From Sandarakinorhabdus glacialis (GTDB lineage Bacteria; Pseudomonadota; Alphaproteobacteria; Sphingomonadales; Sphingomonadaceae): DNA of 64,000 nt. The DNA is taken from NCBI RefSeq assembly GCF_014643455.1, contig NZ_BMJM01000001.1, positions 529,247 through 593,246 on the forward strand, given 5' to 3'. The position numbers were made by a program, and so were the translations under genes. A model generated the notes under the pieces. That model was not told where the DNA came from, searched no databases, and saw nothing but the letters and a program-made list of their open reading frames with translations. Positions 16,189 through 24,930 of this stretch are shown one piece after another; within the stretch, counting starts at the first letter, position 1, and each line of letters opens with the position of its first letter.

Positions 16189-17169
16189 ATGCGGTCGCGC
16201 CGCTACACGCGGGGCAGTATTTTGCACCTGCGAAGGGCTTTTCCGCTGACGTCGCTTTCTTTCCAGGACATCATCCTTACGCTCCAGGGGTACTGGGGCG
16301 ACAAGGGTTGCGCGATATTGCAGCCGTACGACATGGAAATGGGAGCGGGGACGTTCCACCCGGCGACGACGCTGCGCGCGTTGGGTCCCGACACATGGAA
16401 TGCGGCGTTCGTGCAGCCGAGCCGGCGGCCGAGCGATGGGCGGTATGGGGAAAACCCGAACCGGCTGCAGCATTATTACCAGTTTCAGGTGATCTTGAAG
16501 CCTTCGCCGGCGGATCTGATCGACCTTTATCTGGGGTCGCTCGATGCGATCGGGATCGATCGCCGGGTGCATGACATTCGGTTCGTCGAGGATGATTGGG
16601 AATCGCCGACCTTGGGGGCCTGGGGGCTGGGCTGGGAAGTCTGGTGCGATGGCATGGAGGTGACGCAGTTCACCTATTTCCAGCAGGTTGCGGGGCATGA
16701 TTGTGCGCCGGTGGCGGGTGAGCTGACCTATGGGCTGGAGCGGCTGGCGATGTATGTGCAGGGGGTCGAGAGTGTTTACGACCTCCGGTATAACGATGCC
16801 GGCGTTTCGTATGGCGATGTGTTCTTGAAGCAGGAACAGCAGTTTTCGGCGTATAATTTCGAGCACGCCAACACCGAGCGGTTGTTCCAGCATTTCAAAG
16901 ATGTGAGCGAGGAATGCCGGGCGTTGGTGGGGGTAGGGCTGCCGTTGCCGGCGTATGACCAGGCGATCAAGGCTAGCCATATCTTTAACTTGTTGAATGC
17001 GCGGGGCGTGATTTCCGTGGCTGAGCGGCAGGCTTATATCGGGCGGGTGCGGGATTTGGTTAAGGCTGTGGCGGATATCTGGGTGGCTTCGTTTGGTGTT
17101 GCGACACCCCCACCCGGGCCGGCCAAGGGGCCGTCTTTCGCCTCCCCCCTTGAGGGGGAGGGGAAGTGA
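16189..17169 (+). CDS. glyQ: glycine-tRNA ligase alpha subunit, with repeat-derived C-terminus
   Basis: GlyQ is the catalytic subunit of the bacterial (alpha2beta2) glycyl-tRNA synthetase. The family core starts at [21 protein letters not shown] and includes [43 protein letters not shown] and [12 protein letters not shown]. From ATG 16189 the product is 326 residues; a TTG at 16222 is an alternative start, since residues 1-20 are not family-like. The last 21 residues (from 306, [11 protein letters not shown] onward) are encoded by a family B repeat, beyond the natural end of about 303 residues. The stop overlaps the glyS start as GTGA, so the repeat now forms the junction of the operon. Confidence 0.95.
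   Translation: MRSRRYTRGSILHLRRAFPLTSLSFQDIILTLQGYWGDKGCAILQPYDMEMGAGTFHPATTLRALGPDTWNAAFVQPSRRPSDGRYGENPNRLQHYYQFQVILKPSPADLIDLYLGSLDAIGIDRRVHDIRFVEDDWESPTLGAWGLGWEVWCDGMEVTQFTYFQQVAGHDCAPVAGELTYGLERLAMYVQGVESVYDLRYNDAGVSYGDVFLKQEQQFSAYNFEHANTERLFQHFKDVSEECRALVGVGLPLPAYDQAIKASHIFNLLNARGVISVAERQAYIGRVRDLVKAVADIWVASFGVATPPPGPAKGPSFASPLEGEGK
17105..17164 (+). repeat. palindromic repeat, family B, inside the 3' end of glyQ
   Basis: CACCCCCACCCGGGCCGGCC-AAGGGGCCG and CCTCCCCCCTTGAGGGGGAGG hairpins are read in frame as the last residues of GlyQ. The copy ends five bases before the glyQ stop codon. Confidence 0.85.
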
Positions 17170-19328
17170 GCGCGTTTTTGCTTGAGCTGGCTTCGGAGGA
17201 AATTCCGGCGCGGATGCAGGCGGCTGCGGCCGAGCAGTTGCGGACGCGGTTTGTCGATGGATTGAAGGCGGCCGGGTTGGCGCATGGGGCTGTGGTGGCG
17301 GATGCGACGCCGCGGCGGCTGTGGTTGATTGCCGAGGATGTGGCGGAGGCCAGTGCGGCGTCGAGCGAGGAGCGCAAGGGGCCATCGGCTTCGGCGCCCG
17401 AGGGCGCGATTGCGGGGTTCTTGCGCGGCGTCGGGTTGACGCGGGATCAGTTGGAAGAACGGGTTACGCCCAAGGGCGTGGTGCTGTTTGCGCATATTGC
17501 CAGTCCTGGGCGGTCGGCGGCGGCGATTCTGGCGGAGCTGGTGCCGGCGATCGTGCGGGATTTCCAGTGGCCGAAATCGATGCGTTGGGGCGCGGGGACG
17601 GTGCGCTGGGTGCGGCCGTTGACGGGGATCGTGGCGTTGCTCGACGGCGACGTTGTGGCTTGTGAGGCGCATGGGGTTGTGGCCGGGCGTGAGACGCGCG
17701 GGCACCGGATCATGGGCGGGGCGGTTTCGGTGGAGAGCGCCGGGACCTATGCGGCGCAGTTGCTGGCGGAGAAGGTGGTTGTGTCGTCGGCGGAGCGGCG
17801 CGGGTTGATCGAGGCCGGGGCGACGGAGGCTGCTGCGGCTGAGGGCTTGAGCGTGGTTCCGGATGCGGGACTGGTGGCGGAGAATGCCGGGCTGACGGAG
17901 TGGCCGGTGCCGATGTTGGGGGCTTTCGATCCGGCGTTTTTGGCGGTGCCGCGCGAGGTGATCCAGCTGACGATGCGGACGAACCAGAAGTATTTTGCTT
18001 GCGTGGATGCGGGCGGGGAATTGGCTCCGGCGTTTGTTTGCACGGCGAATTTGGTCGCGAGTGATGGCGGCGGCGCGATTATTGCCGGGAACGAGCGGGT
18101 GCTGAGTGCCCGGTTGGCGGATGCTAAGTTTTTTTGGGACCAGGATGTTGCGGCTGTTTTGGCCGGGGGGCTGGAGGTTTTTGCGCCGAAGTTGAGCGAT
18201 ATCGTTTTTCATGAGAAATTGGGGACTGTTGCGGACAAGGTCGCGCGAGTTGCGAAGCTGGCGCGGTGGTTGGTTGAGAGTGGGGCTGTTTCTTCCGCCG
18301 ATGGGAAGGCTCCCCTCTCCCCGCTCGCCGAAGGCGGCGAGTCGCCCTCTCCATCAAGGGGAGAGGGTAGCGGGTTGGCCGATCTGGCGGAGCGAGCGGC
18401 TTTGTTGTGCAAGGTTGACCTGGTTTCGGCGACAGTTGGCGAGTTTCCCGAGGTGCAGGGGGTTGCCGGCGCGTATCTGGCGCGGGTGTCGGGCGAGGAT
18501 GCGGCGGTCGCGGATGCTATTCGGGATCATTACAAGCCGGTGGGGCAGGGGGATGATGTTCCGACGGCTCCGTTAAGTGTGGCGGTGGCTTTGGCGGACA
18601 AGCTGGATACCATTGCGGCCTTTTTTCTCATCAACGAAGCTCCAACGGGATCCAAAGACCCTTTTGCTATTCGCAGAGCCGCTTTGGGAGTTATTGCATC
18701 GATTGTTCGGAACGGGCTGCGCTTTCGTATGGAAACAGTTCTGCTCCAGACTGTCGGCGACGACCTGGACAGTTTCGTGAAGGTCTTCGACGGCCGGATT
18801 GAGGAGAAGCTCGGAGCGTTTTTTGCTGACCGGCTTAAGGTTCAGCAACGTGAATTGGGCATGCGTAACGATTTGATCGACGCGGTATTTGCCCTCGGTG
18901 GCGAGGATGATCTGGTTCGCCTTTTGGCTCGTGTCCGTGCGCTGCAAGCCGTTCTTGCAACAAAGAACGGTACCAACCTCCTTGCCGGGGTTAAGCGCGC
19001 CGCGAGTATCCTGCGCATCGAGGAGGGCAAGGATAGGCTGGTTTTTGATGGCGCAACGGACGTGAACCTGTTGAGCGAAGATGCGGAACGGGCGCTCTCT
19101 GTCGCGCTTGATGGATCGGTGCCGGAGATTGCTGCAGCTGTCGAACGCGAAGACTTTGCTGCCGCGATGGCTGCGCTCGCAGGTCTGCGACCGGCAGTGG
19201 ACGCGTTTTTCGAGGGGGTTATCGTTAATGCGCCTGATCCGGCGGTGCGGTTGAACCGGTTGGGGTTGTTGGCGCGTTTGCGTGGTGCGGCGAATAGCGT
19301 GGCGGATTTTTCCAAGATCGAGGGGTGA
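17166..19328 (+). CDS. glyS: glycine-tRNA ligase beta subunit with an in-frame repeat insertion
   Basis: GlyS is the tRNA-binding subunit of bacterial glycyl-tRNA synthetase. It starts with GTG 17166 ([22 protein letters not shown]) and is 720 residues, slightly longer than usual. Family blocks include [30 protein letters not shown], the HD-like region around [15 protein letters not shown] and [12 protein letters not shown], and a C-terminal anticodon-binding domain. Residues about 382-401 ([19 protein letters not shown]) are encoded by a family B repeat lying in frame inside the gene. From about 18600 to 19240 codon choice shifts away from the G-ending style of the first part, which is unexplained. 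Confidence 0.95.
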   Translation: MSAFLLELASEEIPARMQAAAAEQLRTRFVDGLKAAGLAHGAVVADATPRRLWLIAEDVAEASAASSEERKGPSASAPEGAIAGFLRGVGLTRDQLEERVTPKGVVLFAHIASPGRSAAAILAELVPAIVRDFQWPKSMRWGAGTVRWVRPLTGIVALLDGDVVACEAHGVVAGRETRGHRIMGGAVSVESAGTYAAQLLAEKVVVSSAERRGLIEAGATEAAAAEGLSVVPDAGLVAENAGLTEWPVPMLGAFDPAFLAVPREVIQLTMRTNQKYFACVDAGGELAPAFVCTANLVASDGGGAIIAGNERVLSARLADAKFFWDQDVAAVLAGGLEVFAPKLSDIVFHEKLGTVADKVARVAKLARWLVESGAVSSADGKAPLSPLAEGGESPSPSRGEGSGLADLAERAALLCKVDLVSATVGEFPEVQGVAGAYLARVSGEDAAVADAIRDHYKPVGQGDDVPTAPLSVAVALADKLDTIAAFFLINEAPTGSKDPFAIRRAALGVIASIVRNGLRFRMETVLLQTVGDDLDSFVKVFDGRIEEKLGAFFADRLKVQQRELGMRNDLIDAVFALGGEDDLVRLLARVRALQAVLATKNGTNLLAGVKRAASILRIEEGKDRLVFDGATDVNLLSEDAERALSVALDGSVPEIAAAVEREDFAAAMAALAGLRPAVDAFFEGVIVNAPDPAVRLNRLGLLARLRGAANSVADFSKIEG
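18311..18367 (+). repeat. palindromic repeat, family B, inside glyS
   Basis: TCCCCTCTCCCCGCTCGCCG with arms CTCGCCG/CGGCGAG and CCCTCTCC/GGAGAGGG inserted in frame. It adds about 19 residues to a surface loop just before the metal-site-like domain of GlyS and keeps the reading frame open. Confidence 0.9.
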
Positions 19329-19330
19329 TT

Positions 19331-19389
19331 TACCCCTCACCCCGGGCCGCCTTTGGCGTCTCTCGCCCTCTCCCGCAGGGCGAGAGGGT
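19331..19389. repeat. palindromic repeat, family B
   Basis: CCCCTCACCCCGGGCCGCC unit with the second hairpin CGCCCTCTCCCGCAGGGCGAGAGGG fills the whole gap between glyS and ppdK. Confidence 0.85.
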
Positions 19390-19404
19390 AACGTGGAGCT
19401 TTTG

Positions 19405-22071
19405 ATGACCAAGTCTGTGTTTCGGTTCGGTGGCGGGTCGGCGGATGGCGATGCTTCGCAGAAGACGCTTTTGGGGGGCAAGGGGGCCAATCTGGCCGAG
19501 ATGGCGGGCATTGGGTTGCCGGTGCCGCCGGGGCTGACGATATCGACGCCGGTTTGTGCGGCTTATTATGACGCCGGCGGGAAATTGCCCGAGGCGATCA
19601 AGGCCGAGACGCTCGAGGCGCTGGCGGCGGTCGAGGCAATTACCGGCAAGGGTTTCGGCGATGCGAGCGATCCGTTGCTGGTGTCGGTGCGGTCGGGGGC
19701 GCGGGTCTCGATGCCGGGGATGATGGATACGGTCCTGAATTTGGGGCTGAACGATGCGACTGTGGTTGGGTTGGCGGCGGCTTCGGGGAATCCGCGGTTT
19801 GCCTGGGACAGCTATCGGCGGTTTATCCAGATGTATGCCGATGTGGTGCTTGGGCTCGATCATTATCTGTTCGAGGATGCGCTTGAGATCCTGAAGGAAG
19901 ATCGCGGGGTTTCGCTCGATACCGAGCTGTCGGCGGAGGATCTGCAGGGGCTGGTGAAGCGCTACAAGGGGCTGGTCGCGCAGCATTGGGGGGATGAGTT
20001 TCCGCAAGGCCCGCACGAGCAATTGTGGGGTGCGATCGGTGCGGTGTTCGGGTCTTGGCGGTCGGACCGGGCGCGGACTTATCGGCGATTGAACGATATT
20101 CCGGAAAGCTGGGGCACCGCGGTCACGGTGCAGGCGATGGTGTTCGGCAATCGCGGCGACACGTCGGCGACGGGGGTGGCGTTCACGCGTGATCCGGCGA
20201 ACGGCGAGCGGGTGACGTACGGCGAATATCTGATCAACGCGCAGGGCGAGGATGTCGTGGCGGGGATTCGGACGCCGCAGTACCTCACGCGCGCCGCACG
20301 GGAGCGGGCCGGGGCGAAGGCGGCTTCGATGGAAGAGGCGATGCCGCAGGTTTTCGGCGAGCTGGCGGCGGTGTTTGCGCTGCTCGAGACGCATTATCGC
20401 GACATGCAGGATATCGAATTTACCGTCGAGGATTCGCGGTTGTGGATGCTGCAGACGCGCGCCGGCAAGCGGACGGCGAAGGCAGCGTTAAAGATTGCGG
20501 TCGATATGGCCAGCGAGGGGCTGATTACCGAGGCCGAGGCGGTGCTGCGGGTGGAGGCGGGGGCGCTCGACCAGTTGTTGCATCCGACGCTCGATCCAAA
20601 GGCGAAGCGCGATGTGATTGCGCGCGGGTTGCCGGCGTCGCCTGGGGCGGCTTCGGGGGCGGTGGTGTTCGATAGCGATACGGCGGAGGCGCGCGCCAAA
20701 TTGGGCGAGGCGGTTATTTTGGTACGCACCGAGACGTCGCCCGAGGATATCCATGGCATGCATGCGGCCAAGGGCATTCTGACGGCGCGCGGCGGGATGA
20801 CGAGCCATGCGGCGGTCGTGGCGCGCGGCATGGGGCGGCCGTGCGTGTCGGGGGCGGGGAGCCTGGCGATCGATCTGAAGGCGCGGGTGATGAGCGTCGG
20901 CGGGCGGACGGTGGCCGAGGGCGACCGGATCACGCTCGATGGGGCGACCGGCGAGGTCATGCTGGGTGAAGTGGCGACGATCGAGCCCGAATTGGCGGGC
21001 GATTTCGGGGTGTTGATGGAATGGGCCGACAAGCATCGGCGATTGAAGGTGCGCACCAATGCCGAGACGCCGGCGGATTGCCGGACGGCGCGGGGCTTTG
21101 GCGCCGAGGGGATCGGGCTGTGCCGGACCGAGCATATGTTCTTCGAGCCGTCGCGGATTACGTCGGTGAGGCGGATGATTTTGGCCGAGGACGGCAAGGG
21201 GCGGGCTTCGGCGCTGGCAGAGTTGCTGCCCGAGCAGCGGGCCGATTTCGAGGGGATTTTCCGCGAGATGGCGGGGATGCCGGTGACGATTCGGTTGCTT
21301 GATCCGCCGCTGCACGAGTTTTTGCCGCATGACGAGGCGGGGTTTGCCGATGTGGCGGCGGCGACCGGCCTGACGGTGGCGACGGTGCGTCGGCGGATCG
21401 GGGAGTTGCATGAATTCAATCCGATGCTGGGGCATCGCGGTTGCCGGCTGGGCATCACCTATCCTGAAATCTATGCGATGCAGGCGCGGGCGATCTTCGA
21501 GGCCGCGGTCGCGGTGGCGAAGGATACCGGCGAGGCGGTGGTGCCCGAGGTGATGGTGCCGCTGGTGGCGACGGCGCGCGAGCTCGAGATTACCAAGGCG
21601 GCGATCGATTTCGAGGCGCAGCAGGTGTTTGCCGAGACCGGGCGGACGCTGGAATATATGGTGGGGACGATGATCGAGCTGCCGCGCGCGGCGCTGCGGG
21701 CGGGGGACATTGCTGAATTCGCTGAGTTTTTCAGCTTCGGAACGAATGATTTGACGCAGACGGCGCTGGGGATCAGCCGGGATGATGCGGCGCGGTTTTT
21801 GACGACGTATGTGGATATGGGGATTTATCCGCGGGATCCGTTTGTGGGGATCGATGAGGAAGGGGTTGGGGAACTTGTCGAGATTGCTGTGGAGCGGGGG
21901 CGGAAGGCGCGGTCGGGGTTGAAGCTGGGGATTTGCGGCGAGCATGGGGGGGATCCGGGGAGTATCGCGTTCTGCGAGAAGCTTGGGTTGGATTATGTTA
22001 GTTGTTCGCCTTATCGGGTGCCGATTGCGCGGTTGGCTGCGGCGCAGGCGGCGCTGAGGGCGAAGGGGTAG
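19405..22071 (+). CDS. ppdK: pyruvate, phosphate dikinase
   Basis: PPDK interconverts pyruvate + ATP + Pi with phosphoenolpyruvate + AMP + PPi and links the lower glycolytic pool to gluconeogenesis. The 888-residue protein has the full domain set: nucleotide-binding domain (GGKGANLAEMAGIGLPVPPGLTI region, RSGARVSMPGMMDTVLNLG), the phosphohistidine domain with catalytic His468 in GGMTSHAAVVARGMGRP, and the PEP-binding barrel with catalytic Cys844 in GICGEHGGDPGSI. I chose ATG 19405 (MTKSVFRFGGG); a GTG at 19393 would add four residues, and the longer open frame upstream is repeat DNA. It is the next gene after glyS. Confidence 0.97.
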   Translation: MTKSVFRFGGGSADGDASQKTLLGGKGANLAEMAGIGLPVPPGLTISTPVCAAYYDAGGKLPEAIKAETLEALAAVEAITGKGFGDASDPLLVSVRSGARVSMPGMMDTVLNLGLNDATVVGLAAASGNPRFAWDSYRRFIQMYADVVLGLDHYLFEDALEILKEDRGVSLDTELSAEDLQGLVKRYKGLVAQHWGDEFPQGPHEQLWGAIGAVFGSWRSDRARTYRRLNDIPESWGTAVTVQAMVFGNRGDTSATGVAFTRDPANGERVTYGEYLINAQGEDVVAGIRTPQYLTRAARERAGAKAASMEEAMPQVFGELAAVFALLETHYRDMQDIEFTVEDSRLWMLQTRAGKRTAKAALKIAVDMASEGLITEAEAVLRVEAGALDQLLHPTLDPKAKRDVIARGLPASPGAASGAVVFDSDTAEARAKLGEAVILVRTETSPEDIHGMHAAKGILTARGGMTSHAAVVARGMGRPCVSGAGSLAIDLKARVMSVGGRTVAEGDRITLDGATGEVMLGEVATIEPELAGDFGVLMEWADKHRRLKVRTNAETPADCRTARGFGAEGIGLCRTEHMFFEPSRITSVRRMILAEDGKGRASALAELLPEQRADFEGIFREMAGMPVTIRLLDPPLHEFLPHDEAGFADVAAATGLTVATVRRRIGELHEFNPMLGHRGCRLGITYPEIYAMQARAIFEAAVAVAKDTGEAVVPEVMVPLVATARELEITKAAIDFEAQQVFAETGRTLEYMVGTMIELPRAALRAGDIAEFAEFFSFGTNDLTQTALGISRDDAARFLTTYVDMGIYPRDPFVGIDEEGVGELVEIAVERGRKARSGLKLGICGEHGGDPGSIAFCEKLGLDYVSCSPYRVPIARLAAAQAALRAKG

Positions 22072-22098
22072 TCTGTTTGGCGTGTTGGGTTGCAGACG

Positions 22099-22136
22099 CA
22101 CCCACCCCCGGCCCCTCCCTTGAAGAAGGGAGGGGA
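22099..22136. repeat. palindromic repeat, family B (short form)
   Basis: CACCCACCCCCGGCCCCTCCC-TTGAAGAA-GGGAGGGG: only the right-hand hairpin is well kept. It is the first of two copies after ppdK. Confidence 0.8.
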
Positions 22137-22148
22137 GCAGGAAGGAAG

Positions 22149-22184
22149 GACCCTCCCCCGACCCCTCCCTGAAGAGGGAGGGGG
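22149..22184. repeat. palindromic repeat, family B (short form)
   Basis: GACCCTCCCCCGACCCCTCCCTGAAGAGGGAGGGG: second short copy between convergent ppdK and the small membrane protein genes. Confidence 0.8.
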
Positions 22185-22195
22185 GAAGAAGAGGG

Positions 22196-22282
22196 TTATT
22201 TTCTGGTCCAGCGGCCTATCAGGAGGCCGAGGATGAAGGCGGCTAGGATCCAGAGCCAGATTTCGGTGAAAAGCCAGAGCAT
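22196..22282 (-). CDS. 28-residue single-helix membrane protein
   Basis: The minus strand reads MLWLFTEIWLWILAAFILGL followed by LIGRWTRK and a stop: one hydrophobic helix with a positively charged end. Its ATG overlaps the stop codon of the upstream gene by one base (TGATG), a classic sign of translational coupling, so I think it is expressed. The segment resembles the N-terminal membrane anchor of helix-hairpin-helix proteins, one of which is encoded two genes upstream. It could be a split-off anchor or an independent small membrane protein. It is too short for standard gene finders. Confidence 0.6.
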   Translation of the reverse strand: MLWLFTEIWLWILAAFILGLLIGRWTRK

Positions 22283-22560
22283 CAGGGCCAGGTGGCTCGG
22301 TAGATGCCGGGGTGGTTGGCGAGTTCGGCGATGATTTTGGCGCGCATGGCGGGGGTGGCGGTGCCGCTCAGCTGCGCGGTGCGGGTGGGGCGGTTGTTGG
22401 CGTCGTTCCAGTGCGCGGCGCCGTCGGGGACGTTGTTGGCGAGCATGATGGTTGCGACCTCGGCGCCGAGTTTGGCGAGAAGGGCTTGTTTTTCATAGCG
22501 AAAGGCGGCGTAGGCAAGGATGAAGGTGAGGGCGAAGCCGGTTATGAGCTTCGCTGTCAT
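22282..22560 (-). CDS. small membrane-anchored protein with a BON-like C-terminus
   Basis: The 92-residue protein starts MTAKLITGFALTFILAYAAF, a signal anchor, followed by a charged helix (RYEKQALLAKLGAEVATIML). The end, TAQLSGTATPAMRAKIIAEL and HPGIYRATW, looks like half of a BON domain (a strand with 'L.G.A....R..I...L...PG'), but this is a weak resemblance. It lies between the helix-hairpin-helix gene (3 bp upstream) and the 28-residue membrane protein gene (one-base overlap), so all three should be one operon. Function is unknown. Confidence 0.7.
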   Translation of the reverse strand: MTAKLITGFALTFILAYAAFRYEKQALLAKLGAEVATIMLANNVPDGAAHWNDANNRPTRTAQLSGTATPAMRAKIIAELANHPGIYRATWP

Positions 22561-22563
22561 GCT

Positions 22564-23124
22564 TCAGATGTTCGTGCCGAGTTTGCCGAACAGGGTTTCA
22601 TATTCGGTGTAACGGCCCTCGGTGAGCAGCTTGGCCTGTTCGACGAGGCGGTCGCCTTCGATGCGGCCGCGGAAATTGCCCATCTGGCCGTCGATGACCT
22701 GGACGTCGGCGCCGCTCCAGCCGGCGATCTGGTCGATGCGATCGATGCCGGATGCCTTGAGCCGGTCGGCGAACTTGGGACCGACGCCCTTCAGCTGCGA
22801 CAGGTCAAGCGGGTTTACGGTGCGGGTTTGATCCGTGATTACAGAGCCTTCGGGAGCGGTGCGCTGGCGGGCGAAGTCGCGGCGGAGCTTGTCGACTTCG
22901 TCGGACAGGGGCCGGATCTGGGCTTCGCGGGCCTTGAGGTCGACGGCGAGGCGTTCGCGTTCGGCGATGGCGGTGTCGCGTTCGCGGAGCAGGCCGTTGT
23001 TGCGTTCACCGAGGACGGCGACCCGGCGCTTCAGGCCGCTGCGCAGGGCCAGGCCGATCAGCACGCCGAGAATGAGCGCGGCGACGGCGATGACGACGAG
23101 TTGCATGTCGACGGCGTAGGTCAT
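22564..23124 (-). CDS. membrane-anchored coiled-coil protein with a helix-hairpin-helix domain
   Basis: The 186-residue protein starts MTYAVDMQLVVIAVAALILG, with one membrane helix (about residues 8-27) after a GGGGAGA ribosome site. A charged coiled-coil stretch follows (about 30-90). The C-terminal domain begins with PLDLSQLKGVGPKFADRLKA at about residue 108, with the GVGP hairpin typical of the SAM-like/HhH domain of NADH-quinone oxidoreductase chain E-like and related sphingomonad proteins, then IDRIDQIAGWSGADV. DNA binding or a structural role is possible; none is shown. It heads a three-gene minus operon. Confidence 0.8.
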   Translation of the reverse strand: MTYAVDMQLVVIAVAALILGVLIGLALRSGLKRRVAVLGERNNGLLRERDTAIAERERLAVDLKAREAQIRPLSDEVDKLRRDFARQRTAPEGSVITDQTRTVNPLDLSQLKGVGPKFADRLKASGIDRIDQIAGWSGADVQVIDGQMGNFRGRIEGDRLVEQAKLLTEGRYTEYETLFGKLGTNI

Positions 23125-23289
23125 TTCGAAATCTCCCCTGTGACCTCTTGCCCCGGCCAGTGGGGGGATTGCAAGCGGTCGCGGGGTGAACGCGCACCGT
23201 GCAGGATCGTTGCCCGGGTGTTTTCGGGGATATCGCGGGATGGTTCGCCCTCGACCGCGGGAAATTGGCGGGCTATCGGCGGGCAGGAC

Positions 23290-24930
23290 ATGACCGCGCA
23301 GACGATCCCGCATCAATATTCGACGAGCGAGCGCCGTGTCGCGCTCGCGGCGGTGCTGATCGTGCTGTTCCTGTCGGCGCTCGACCAGACGATCGTCGCG
23401 ACGGCGATGCCGCGGATTGTCGCCGAGTTGCAGGGGCTCGACCGGATTGCCTGGGTGGGGACGGCGTATCTGCTGAGCTCGACGGTAACGGTGCCGATCT
23501 ATGGCAAGCTGGGCGATATTCATGGCCGGCGGCCGGTGCTGGTGTTCGGGGTGCTGGTATTTCTCGGCGGGTCGATGCTGTGCGGGCTGGCGGGCGAGTT
23601 TGGGCCGCTGCCGCTGCTCGGGGACGGGATGAACCAGTTGATCGTGTTTCGCGCGGTCCAGGGGCTGGGGGCCGGGGCGCTGGCGACGGGGGCGTTCGCG
23701 ACGGTCGCCGATCTGGCGCCGCCGGCCGAGCGCGGCAAGTATAGTGGCTGGTTCGGCGCGATGTTCGGGCTGGCGGGGCTGGCCGGGCCGGTGCTCGGCG
23801 GCTTCCTGACCGACCATGCGACGACGATGGTGCTGGGGCACCAGGTTTCAGGGTGGCGGTTCATTTTCTATGTGAACCTGCCGCTGGGCGGGTTTGCGCT
23901 GTGGATCTTGCTGACACGGTTGCCGCATGGATCGAAAAGCCATGATGCGCGGGTCGACTGGGTAGGGAGCGCGCTGATCGTGGCGACGTTCGTGCCGCTG
24001 CTGCTGGCACTGGGCTGGGGCGGCGAGGGCGGCGGTTGGGGGCAGACCCGGATCGTGCTGAACGTCATCGGTGGCCTGGCGGCGTTCGCGTTGTTCCTGA
24101 AGGTTTCGATCGGCAAGAGCTGGGCCGTGGTGCCGCTCGACCTGTTTCGTGACAAGGTGGTGGCGCGGGGCAATCTGGCGCTGTTTCTGGTCAATCTGGG
24201 GTATATGGGCGTGCCGATGTTCTTGCCTTTGTACCTGCAGATCGTGCGCGGCATGTCGGCGAGCGAGAGTGGTATCGCCATGCTGCCGCTGCTCGGCGGG
24301 GTGCTGGTCGGATCGATGGTGGCGGGGCAGGTGGCGCGGCGTACCCAGCAGTACAAGCCGGTGATCGTCTGGGGAGGCGCGCTGGCGTTGCTGGCGATGG
24401 CGGCGTTGACGCGGACTAGCGCCGGGCAGCCGCAATATCTGCTGACCATCAACCTGCTGGTGCTCGGGTTGGGGCTGGGGCCGGCGCAGGGGATGTTCTC
24501 GCTGGCGATCCAGAGTGCGGTCGACCATGGCCGGGTCGGGGTGGCGACGGCGTCGGCGCAGTTTTTCCGGCAGATCGGGGCGACTGTCGGCGTCGCGGTG
24601 TTCGGGGCGTTGCTGACGTATAATCTGTCCGCCGAACTGCCGCGGCAGGTGCCGCAACTGACGGCGGCGGGGGCGAGCATCGGGCTTTCCGAGGCGCAGA
24701 CGCTGGCGATGGACGACCGGGCGCTGGCGGCGGCGCTCGCGGCGCGGGGTGATGCCGATCCCAAGGTGGCGGCGGCGGCCAAGGCTGGTTTGCAGGCAAG
24801 TTTTGCCGGGTCGATCGAGGCGCTGTTCCCGGTCGCGCTGGGGGTGATGGTGCTGGCGTTCCTGGTGACGCTGGTGGTGCCGGGACTGCTGCTGCGGGGG
24901 CGCGAGAACCCGCCGTTGATGGAGGCATGA
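23290..24930 (+). CDS. MFS multidrug exporter, DHA2 (14-helix, EmrB/QacA-like) type
   Basis: The 546-residue protein starts MTAQTIPHQYSTSERRVALA at ATG 23290. Signature parts of the proton-driven DHA2 drug exporters are present: motif D1-like LFLSALDQTIVATAMPRI in helix 1, motif A GKLGDIHGRRPVLVFG between helices 2 and 3, and motif C-like GLAGPVLGGFLTDH in helix 5. Fourteen hydrophobic segments can be made out. It sits in the inner membrane; no substrate can be named. The hydrolase gene downstream overlaps its stop codon (ATGA), so the two are translated together. Confidence 0.9.
   Translation: MTAQTIPHQYSTSERRVALAAVLIVLFLSALDQTIVATAMPRIVAELQGLDRIAWVGTAYLLSSTVTVPIYGKLGDIHGRRPVLVFGVLVFLGGSMLCGLAGEFGPLPLLGDGMNQLIVFRAVQGLGAGALATGAFATVADLAPPAERGKYSGWFGAMFGLAGLAGPVLGGFLTDHATTMVLGHQVSGWRFIFYVNLPLGGFALWILLTRLPHGSKSHDARVDWVGSALIVATFVPLLLALGWGGEGGGWGQTRIVLNVIGGLAAFALFLKVSIGKSWAVVPLDLFRDKVVARGNLALFLVNLGYMGVPMFLPLYLQIVRGMSASESGIAMLPLLGGVLVGSMVAGQVARRTQQYKPVIVWGGALALLAMAALTRTSAGQPQYLLTINLLVLGLGLGPAQGMFSLAIQSAVDHGRVGVATASAQFFRQIGATVGVAVFGALLTYNLSAELPRQVPQLTAAGASIGLSEAQTLAMDDRALAAALAARGDADPKVAAAAKAGLQASFAGSIEALFPVALGVMVLAFLVTLVVPGLLLRGRENPPLMEA

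Noticed and set aside
19282..19404. Longer ppdK N-terminus
   Set aside because: The added residues are encoded by the end of glyS and a family B repeat.
20488..22101. Long minus-strand frame (537 codons) opposite ppdK and similar long antisense frames elsewhere
   Set aside because: High-GC genes produce long open antisense frames; the products are Arg/Pro/His-rich and show no family features.
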